25,208 bases of DNA from Zancudomyces culisetae (lineage: Eukaryota; Kickxellomycota; Harpellomycetes; Harpellales; Legeriomycetaceae): assembly GCA_001969505.1 (NCBI GenBank), contig LSSK01001193.1, positions 1-25,208 of the forward strand, written 5' to 3'. Below the pieces are notes generated by a model. That model was not told where the DNA came from, ran no database searches, and was given only the letters and a program-made list of their open reading frames with translations. A program made the position numbers and the translations under genes. Shown here one piece after another: positions 18,951 to 25,208 of this stretch (the stretch's first letter is position 1; every line of letters begins with the position of its first letter).

Positions 18951-21866
18951 ATGTTGTTGGTTCGATCGAATTCAAATATTAATCGGAGCATTCGAGTTCC
19001 ACAATTTTTAAACAAACTATATAGGTAATACACCTTTGAATTTTTTCCACAACTCTTTATTTTTATTTGATTCTTTTTATATGCTCAAGCTAAAAAAAAT
19101 TCCGTGATGAAACTAACACTAATTAAATAAATTTTTTAGACTTGTAGACGATCCTTCAACTGACGAGTACATAAGGTGGTCGGATAATGGAGAATCATTT
19201 ATGGGTAAGTACGGACAAATAGGAATAAAGTGAGAATTTGAATCTTTGTGTGTAGTTTTTTTAAACTTTTGTTTGTTAAAACTAAAATATACAACATTAT
19301 AGTGTTTAAACAAGAAGATTTTGCGAAAGAGGTGCTGCCAAAGTATTTTAAACATAGTAACTTTTCGAGTTTTGTGCGGCAACTAAACATGTATGGATTT
19401 CACAAAGTACCACACCTGCAGTCTGGGGTGCTCAAGACGGATGGAATGGAGCCAGAGAGTTACGAATTTAGCAACGAGTATTTTATAAGAAACCAAGCGG
19501 ATCTATTACATTTTGTAACACGAAACAGGGGAAGTGGGAATATCGGTGGAGGCAAAACAGGGATTGGAATGGCTGATGGGGATGAAGGAAGCGAGGAAAG
19601 CAAGAAACGAGGTGAGCTAGTGTTAGGACAGGGAGTGGGAGCGGGAGCGGGGGGAGATGAAGTGGGAAAATCTGGAGGCTCTACTACTGGTGCAGGAGGC
19701 AAGGGCGCGCGGGAAGGGATTCTAAACGCCAAGCTGGAAAAGCTGACTAAAGAGCTGGAAAAAGTACGAGAACACCAAACAACACTAAGTATAGAATTGA
19801 AAAAAATCAAACAGGGGCAAGAAGCGTTATGGACTGAAGCCAAAGCAAATAAAAAACGACACCAAAACCATGAAAACACAATAGAAAAAATAATGGAGTT
19901 TTTAGCAACGATTTTTGCATCAGATAAAGGACGAAAGAAGGAACACGGCATTGGATCAGTTAGGCTGTTATTGAAAGAGGCAGGCGAAAAGAGAGGCAGA
20001 AGCAACAGCGCAAGTGAAGGGGAGGGCGGAAGTGAAGAACCAGAAGATACGTATGGTGCTGATACGCCAGCCTCAACAGACAAAGTACCAATGACTGGGT
20101 TGTCGTCTGATCCGATATTATATGAACCCAGCAGTATTGCTAAAGGCACTGCTAGTGTTCTTGGAGGTAAAAAAAAGATCAAGTTGGATGGAGGCAGCAA
20201 AGTTACTAGTGGGATAAAAGAACTCTCGCCACGAGGAATAAACACAGTTGAAGATTTTGAGCAAGCTAAATCCTTTTCTGGTTTAGACGTAGATGGTTAC
20301 AAGAATGGTGATAATTATATAAATCAAAGCAATCAACTCTTGAAGCCTCATCTTTCGTTTTTATCGCAAGACAAACAGACTCAAAACAAAACAACAGACC
20401 TCTTTGACGTGTCTCCTTTCAACTTGGGACAACCAGCCAGTGTGTTAAACGCTGCTTGTGCTGTAGACAACAGTGCCAATAAAACTAATGGATTTTACAT
20501 AGATCCGTCTGATCAACAACTGAACCAAACCAAATGGGACGAGCTTTTGACGGGAATGAATAATGCTGGCGCGAACAACAATTCTCTTTCAGAAATGTCA
20601 GGTTTAAAATCACCCAAACTAGACCACTTTGATCAGCTAGTCAATAATCTGGCTTTATTTTCTGACCAATCAACCTCTTCAAATCCATCAAATGCATCAA
20701 ATGCATCTAATGCATCTAATCCCTCCAACCAATCCTCGAACCAGTCTTCTAACTACAATACTTTGTACCCAGCCTTGAATTTAGAATACAATCCAAATCT
20801 ATTACTGAAATCCCCCAGTCTCCAGTCTCCTCAACCTCCTCTCTCTCCCTCGACGTTTCTTGATCTTTTGATCAATCCAAACCCCAACATTCCCAACATT
20901 CCCAACATCCCTAAAATTCCCAACATTTCCAACACTAAGCCTGATAGCACAAATTCCAACCCCCATCAAGTAAATATTTCTGACCTTGGAAATTTTCCTT
21001 TAATCGGTTTTAATAGCGATAACGACAATTCCCAGAAGAAACAGCAACAACAACAACATCAGTTTGCATTACAACAAATTATGCCTTCTACAATTACCAC
21101 TAGCACCAACACCAACACCAACACCAATACTAATACTAACACAAACGCAAATATGTTGGTCAAATCACCCGGCTCTACAAACAACTCTCTGGATAACTTG
21201 CTGGCTCTTTCTCAACTCAGCCAAGCCAATCTAGCTCCTCTATCCAACTTGAACTCACTCCCAGTAAATAACATTAACAATAACCTCATTGCCAGCATCA
21301 ATAATATTAACAATGACAATAATGCTGACAAGAATAACCAAATCGAAAATACTACCAACAATCTTAATATTCAAAAACTAGCTATGGCTCTGTCTCAATG
21401 TACCCCTGAACAGTTGGAAATGCTCATCAAACTTGTAGCGCTTAACAACAACAACAACAACATTAACCATGGTAATCTGATTAGCGATACTAATTTACTT
21501 GGCGACAACCCTCTTGTTTTAAAAAAAAAACCAAAGTCCAAGGATAAGGGTAAAAGCAAATCCAAAAAAAGGTTAAAATCCAATAACCTGTCTCTCCAAC
21601 TCCCATTGTTGACACCATCAAATAATATTAGTAGTAATAACAATAACAATAACAATAACAATAGCAACAACAGCAACGATAATAATAATAATAATAATAA
21701 TAATAATTTGAATAACGCAAACAACAGCAATATTAACTTTGCTATAGATGGTAATACTGCTATAAACAGCGAGGATTCTTTAAACCAACTCCTTGGCTTA
21801 TTTGGCCAAAACCCAACCACAAAGCCATCATCTCCTTCACAATCCTCGACTTTTAGTTCACTCTAA
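18951..21866 (+). CDS. Heat shock transcription factor (HSF1-type), three exons
   Basis: The exons are 18951-19024, 19140-19204 and 19303-21866, giving 900 residues. The start is supported by an in-frame TGA three codons upstream. The HSF DNA-binding domain (about 16-120) is split over all three exons: VPQFLNKLYR|LVDDPSTDEYIRWSDNGESFM|VFKQEDFAKEVLPKYFKH, then SFVRQLNMYGFHKV (the recognition helix). A glycine-rich linker follows. A coiled-coil oligomerisation region HR-A/B (about 183-256) begins with KLEKLTKELEKVREHQ and ends IEKIMEFLATIFASDKG, where HSFs trimerise. The remaining ~640 residues are disordered, rich in Asn, Ser, Gln and Pro, with NAS, NIP and TN repeats, a KKKPKSKDKGKSKSKKR basic patch (a candidate nuclear signal) and long Asn runs. 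The C-terminal LNQLLGLFGQ could be an activation motif. It should bind nGAAn repeats in chaperone promoters. HSF1 fits better than Skn7 (no receiver domain). Confidence 0.92.
20684..20740 (+). repeat. In-frame Asn-Ala-Ser/Asn-Pro-Ser repeat in HSF
   Basis: Consecutive near-identical 9-bp units (AATGCATCA or AATGCATCT) encode NAS repeats grading into NPS and NQS, within the disordered C-terminal region of the HSF. This is recent tandem duplication at DNA level, since the units differ at only one or two bases. Confidence 0.75.
21105..21150 (+). repeat. ACC AAC hexanucleotide repeat encoding Thr-Asn
   Basis: About seven Thr-Asn pairs are encoded by ACCAAC units that drift to ACTAAT and ACAAAC, ending in NAN. 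It lies in the disordered part of the HSF. Confidence 0.8.
21636..21712 (+). repeat. Polyasparagine AAC/AAT trinucleotide tract in HSF
   Basis: AACAAT units followed by uninterrupted AAT units encode two long runs of Asn split by SNNSND. It is an in-frame microsatellite near the HSF C-terminus and a likely site of length variation and aggregation-prone sequence. Confidence 0.85.
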
Positions 21867-22551
21867 CCTCCCTCCCTGTACTTTTGTATTTTTGTATTTT
21901 CTTTTGCTTTGATTTGATTTTTATAGTTGATAAATCAAAACAAGTAAAGAGAGAAAAAAATTTATTTTTTATTTTTTGCTTTTCCTTTCACTTGGATCTG
22001 TAAATAAACACCAACTAAAACTTTTTTTTTCTGTTCCTGAAAAAACTGAATCCACCCTTCCTCATCGCTAGTTGCTCCTCCGCAACTTCCCCTTGGATCC
22101 ACTAACATGTGCACCACAGCACATCCACATTTTCATGCAGTGTTTGGTTGGATTTTGTAGAGGTGGTTTATGGGTGCTGTGATCACGATTTGTGTGATTT
22201 TTTATTTTCACAGTCTTGATTCAAGCAACTAATTGGTCAAAAAATCGAGAAAGTTTGAGCTTTGTGATTGAAACTCGCTCTTTTTGTTAATTTTTTTTTA
22301 TCAATGTTTTTATTTTATTTTTTTATTTGGTGTTAGTAAATAGAATGTTTCGTAGATTTAACCAGAAATATTAACTTGGTGACACTTTTATTCTCGGTCA
22401 AGAAATCAGCAATATTAGTTTTATCTACCAGTATCTTCAATTACTTTTAGTCTTTTTGCTATTTTAGAGTTTGATATTTTAGCAGACTATATTTTATAAA
22501 TTAACTACCCAAATTCTAGGAATTAGATTTCTTTTAATCGTATAAAATAAA
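21867..22551. other. HSF 3' UTR and ILV3 promoter region
   Basis: About 0.7 kb, AT-rich with long T tracts. AATAAA at 22003-22008 is a candidate HSF polyadenylation signal. A search by eye for the Gcn4-type TGACTC/GAGTCA site, expected in many fungal amino-acid genes, found no exact copy. No coding sequence was seen. Confidence 0.5.
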
Positions 22552-23165
22552 ATGATTAGTGCAAGCAAGAGGTGCAGCAGTATCCTTTCCAGGTAAATAC
22601 GAATTTGACATTTAATAAACAACAGTATATTGTGTAAATATTATAAATTTTCAAATACAGATAGTCTCGAATTGGGTCCTAGAAATGAAAATATAATCAT
22701 AATAAAAAAAAACTTAGGAATTTTGGCCTTGTACCTAAAACAAGAGCGTTCAGTAGTACCAAGACACAAAGAACCGAATCCAGCGGCTCAAAAGATGGAA
22801 AAATAAACAAATACAGCAAAATTATTACACAGCCCGTCGAACATGGATCCGCCCAAGCCATGTTATATGCCACAGGACTCAACAAGAGCGACTTTGACAA
22901 GGCTCAAGTAGGAATATCCAGTGTGTGGTTTGAAGGAAACCCTTGTAATATGCATCTGTTGGATTTGTCTGCCAAAGTTAAAGAGGGAGTACAGGCAGCA
23001 GGATTGGTTGGATACCGCTTCAACACTATTGGTGTGAGTGATGGAATCAGTATGGGAACTAAAGGAATGTCATACTCGCTACAATCTAGAGATTTGATTG
23101 CAGACTCTATAGAAACCGTAAGTTTTATTTTTATTTTTTTACCATATTGGTCACATAACTTTCAA

Positions 23166-23206
<41 letters not shown>

Positions 23207-24625
23207 CTACACATTGATTATAAAAAATTGACTTTTTAAATATTAATAATCAAATACATGAATCTATAGACAATGGGAGGTCAATGGTACGACGCAAACA
23301 TTTCGATTCCCGGATGTGACAAGAACATGCCTGGTGTGCTGATGGCTATGGCACGGCTCAACCGACCATCACTGATGGTATACGGTGGATCAATCAAGCC
23401 TGGAGTAGGCTGTGGTGGTGAAGTGCTCGACGTTGTATCAACATTCGAGGCGTATGGCCAGTATGTAGCTGGTAGGATCACCGAGGACAAGCGCCAGGAC
23501 ATTATCCAGCACGCATGTCCAGGCCCAGGCGCCTGCGGTGGAATGTACACTGCCAATACAATGGCATCCGCAGCCGAAGCGATGGGTATGACCCTCCCAT
23601 TCAGCTCATCCTCGGTCGCTGCATCCTCTGAAAAACTCGAAGAATGCTACAACGCCGGCTTTGTCATCCGCAATTTGCTGGAGAACGATATCAAGCCACG
23701 CGATATCATGACACGCAAGGCCTTTGAAAACGCGATTACCACTGTTATCGCTATGGGTGGCTCAACCAACGCCGTTTTGCACCTCATCGCCATTGCCCGC
23801 GCCGCCGAGGTTAAGTTGTCCATCGATGATTTCCAGGAAATCAGCGACCGCGTGCCATTCCTCGCTGACATGAAACCATCTGGTAAGTATGTCATGAACG
23901 ATTTGGCTAGAATCGGTGGCACTCCTGCTATCCTTAAAATGCTTCTGGACGAAGGATTCTTGCATCCTGATTGTATCACTGTTACTGGAAAGACTCTTGC
24001 TGAAAACTTAAAGTCTGTCAACCCGCTCCCATCCGGCCAAGACATCATTAAACCCGTCTCCAATCCTATTAAGCCCACAGGCCATCTTCAGATCCTCTAC
24101 GGAAACTTGGCACCTGAGGGCTCTGTTGCCAAAATCACCGGCAAGGAAGGTCTGCACTTCTCTGGTCCTGCAATTGTCTTTGATAGGGAAGAGGACATGC
24201 TTGTTGCCCTCGCCAAGAATCAAATCAAGGCCGGCCATGTCATCATCATCCGTTACTGCGGCCCTAAGGGTGGTCCTGGAATGCCTGAAATGCTTACCCC
24301 AACCTCTGCCATCATGGGTGCAGGCCTTGGCAAGGACGTCGCTCTCCTCACAGATGGCCGCTTCTCCGGTGGCTCCCACGGCTTCATCATTGGCCACATC
24401 ACCCCTGAAGCCCAAGTTGGTGGTCCTATTGCTCTCGTTCGCGATGGTGACGTTGTGTCAATTGATGCTGAAAACCGCGTCTTGTCTCTTCACGTCTCTG
24501 ATGCCGAGCTGGCTAACCGAAAATCGTCTTTTGTAGCTCCTCCCTACAAAGCCAAAAACGGAACCCTTTACAAATACATCAAGAACGTCAAATCAGCATC
24601 TGTAGGTTGTGTCACTGACGAATAA
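22552..24625 (+). CDS. ILV3: Dihydroxy-acid dehydratase, mitochondrial, three exons
   Basis: The exons are 22552-22592, 22718-23117 and 23270-24625, giving 598 residues, normal for fungal Ilv3. An in-frame TAA lies just before the start. The N-terminus [27 protein letters not shown] is basic and Ser/Arg-rich, a typical mitochondrial presequence. The enzyme core begins near [20 protein letters not shown]. The three [2Fe-2S] ligand cysteines are C90 (GNPCNM), C163 (PGCDKNMPG) and C236 ([12 protein letters not shown]). The IlvD/Edd signature [19 protein letters not shown] is complete. The enzyme dehydrates 2,3-dihydroxy-isovalerate and 2,3-dihydroxy-3-methylvalerate in valine, isoleucine and leucine synthesis in the mitochondrial matrix. 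Intron 1 interrupts the presequence. Intron 2 (152 nt) carries a (CA)18 repeat. G+C and C-ending codons rise strongly in exon 3, as expected for an abundant protein. Confidence 0.96.
23167..23202 (+). repeat. (CA)18 dinucleotide microsatellite in ILV3 intron 2
   Basis: Eighteen uninterrupted CA units occupy the middle of the 152-nt intron, 50 nt after the donor and 67 nt before the acceptor. The transcript therefore contains a long CA repeat. Confidence 0.98.
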
Positions 24626-25208
24626 TCTTCTGTTTACCCTTTAATTTTTTTTACTCTCTCTCGTCATTTTGCTCCCAATTCACACATTAATAAACGGTTC
24701 GTTAATTATAATAAAACTGGAGATGTGGTATGTGCTTATCATTTGCCGACAAATGTAAATCATAACATGCTATACTACGCTTACAAAAACCCAGCTTTGG
24801 TACTGATGCTGTTGTTTTAACTATGGCTGACAAAACCTTAGACTTACTTGCGGGTCGCCAAATTCGACCCTATATATACTATTCTTTATTTTTCTTCTCA
24901 AGACCATAAATAACAAACAAGTGACATAAAAACGCTCTACCCTGCATGCTACCCACTAAAACTCTGTTGATGGATTTACACTCAAATAATTATGCCACAC
25001 AGCTACTTGTGGCTCTTTGTTTATAAGATATTACGTATTCTTAACTCCTTTTCCTATATCTTCTCATTGATCTTATCTCTAAAAACAACAGCTGTATTTG
25101 CTTTAAGCATACCGGCTTTTATGAAAGCAACTATAATTCTTTTAAAAATACAGGATCCAATAACCAAGCGATTATGATATAATATCCCCAATACTACGAT
25201 ACTTGTCC
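24626..25208. other. ILV3 3' UTR and downstream spacer
   Basis: AATAAA at 24689-24694, 64 nt past the stop codon, is a likely polyadenylation signal. The rest is AT-rich. A TATATATA sequence near 24870 could be a core promoter element for a gene beyond the right edge. A plus-strand open frame at 24992-25177 is hydrophobic and without motif, and I do not call it a gene. Confidence 0.45.

Noticed and set aside
19460-20245. Long minus-strand open frame opposite HSF
   Set aside because: It mirrors the biased codons of the HSF linker and coiled coil and has no domain of its own.
22115-22181. Inverted repeat CACAGCAC/GTGCTGTG upstream of ILV3
   Set aside because: The arms are only 8 bp and separated by 51 nt; this could easily arise by chance and no regulator is recognised.
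24992-25177. Small hydrophobic plus-strand open frame at the right edge
   Set aside because: Its composition follows AT bias, it has no motif or good context, and it could be chance.
1-25208. A previously undescribed multi-gene system such as a defence island, biosynthetic cluster or CRISPR array
   Set aside because: Nearly every gene found belongs to a separate, known housekeeping family, with eukaryotic introns and long spacers; nothing indicates a linked novel system.

Overview
The window is eukaryotic nuclear DNA, most likely from an early-diverging fungus with an AT-rich genome. The evidence is a set of spliceosomal introns with GT...TAG borders, a tRNA gene interrupted in its anticodon loop, and fungal-type housekeeping proteins: a Stm1/SERBP1-like protein, a heat shock factor, a Cup1-like LYR protein and a mitochondrial dihydroxy-acid dehydratase. 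The exact lineage cannot be fixed from the sequence alone; Zoopagomycota-like fungi are my guess. Intergenic DNA is long (0.1-2.1 kb) and very AT-rich, whereas some presumably highly expressed genes (Stm1-like, the 3' part of ILV3) are clearly richer in G+C.

Layout from left to right. Positions 1-506 (-) hold the 3' part of a LINE-type reverse transcriptase with its C-terminal zinc knuckle, running off the left edge. 749-1630 (-) is an intronless Stm1/HABP4-like ribosome-associated protein. 3445-4236 (+) is a small ER protein disulfide isomerase ending in KEEL. 5031-6423 (+) is ARP2 in three exons. 7533-9341 (+) is an intronless GH47 class I alpha-mannosidase. A run of minus-strand genes follows: a Cup1-like LYR protein (four exons, 9442-10766), methionine sulfoxide reductase A (two exons, 11106-11809), AP-1 sigma adaptin (six exons, 12632-13648), a small membrane-protein ORF (13872-14135), proteasome subunit alpha4 (seven exons, 14249-15674) and an intron-containing tRNA-Tyr(GTA) (16790-16871). 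After a 2.1-kb AT-rich stretch with no recognisable gene come a heat shock transcription factor (three exons, 18951-21866, +) and ILV3 dihydroxy-acid dehydratase (three exons, 22552-24625, +).

The multi-exon structures were assembled by hand: each junction restores the reading frame and the family consensus across it, and total lengths are multiples of three. The genes do not form a pathway. They are unlinked housekeeping functions: ER folding and N-glycan trimming (PDI, GH47), actin nucleation (ARP2), trans-Golgi/endosome sorting (AP-1), protein turnover (20S proteasome), oxidative and heat stress (MsrA, HSF), mitochondrial function (Cup1-like) and branched-chain amino acid synthesis (ILV3). 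I see no defence system, biosynthetic cluster or other novel multi-gene system. The most useful observations are the hidden multi-exon genes, a 6-nt coding exon and a 22-nt microexon in AP-1 sigma, the strong TAG preference at 3' splice sites, G-quadruplex-capable tracts, and repeat-rich sequence in the HSF activation region and an ILV3 intron.
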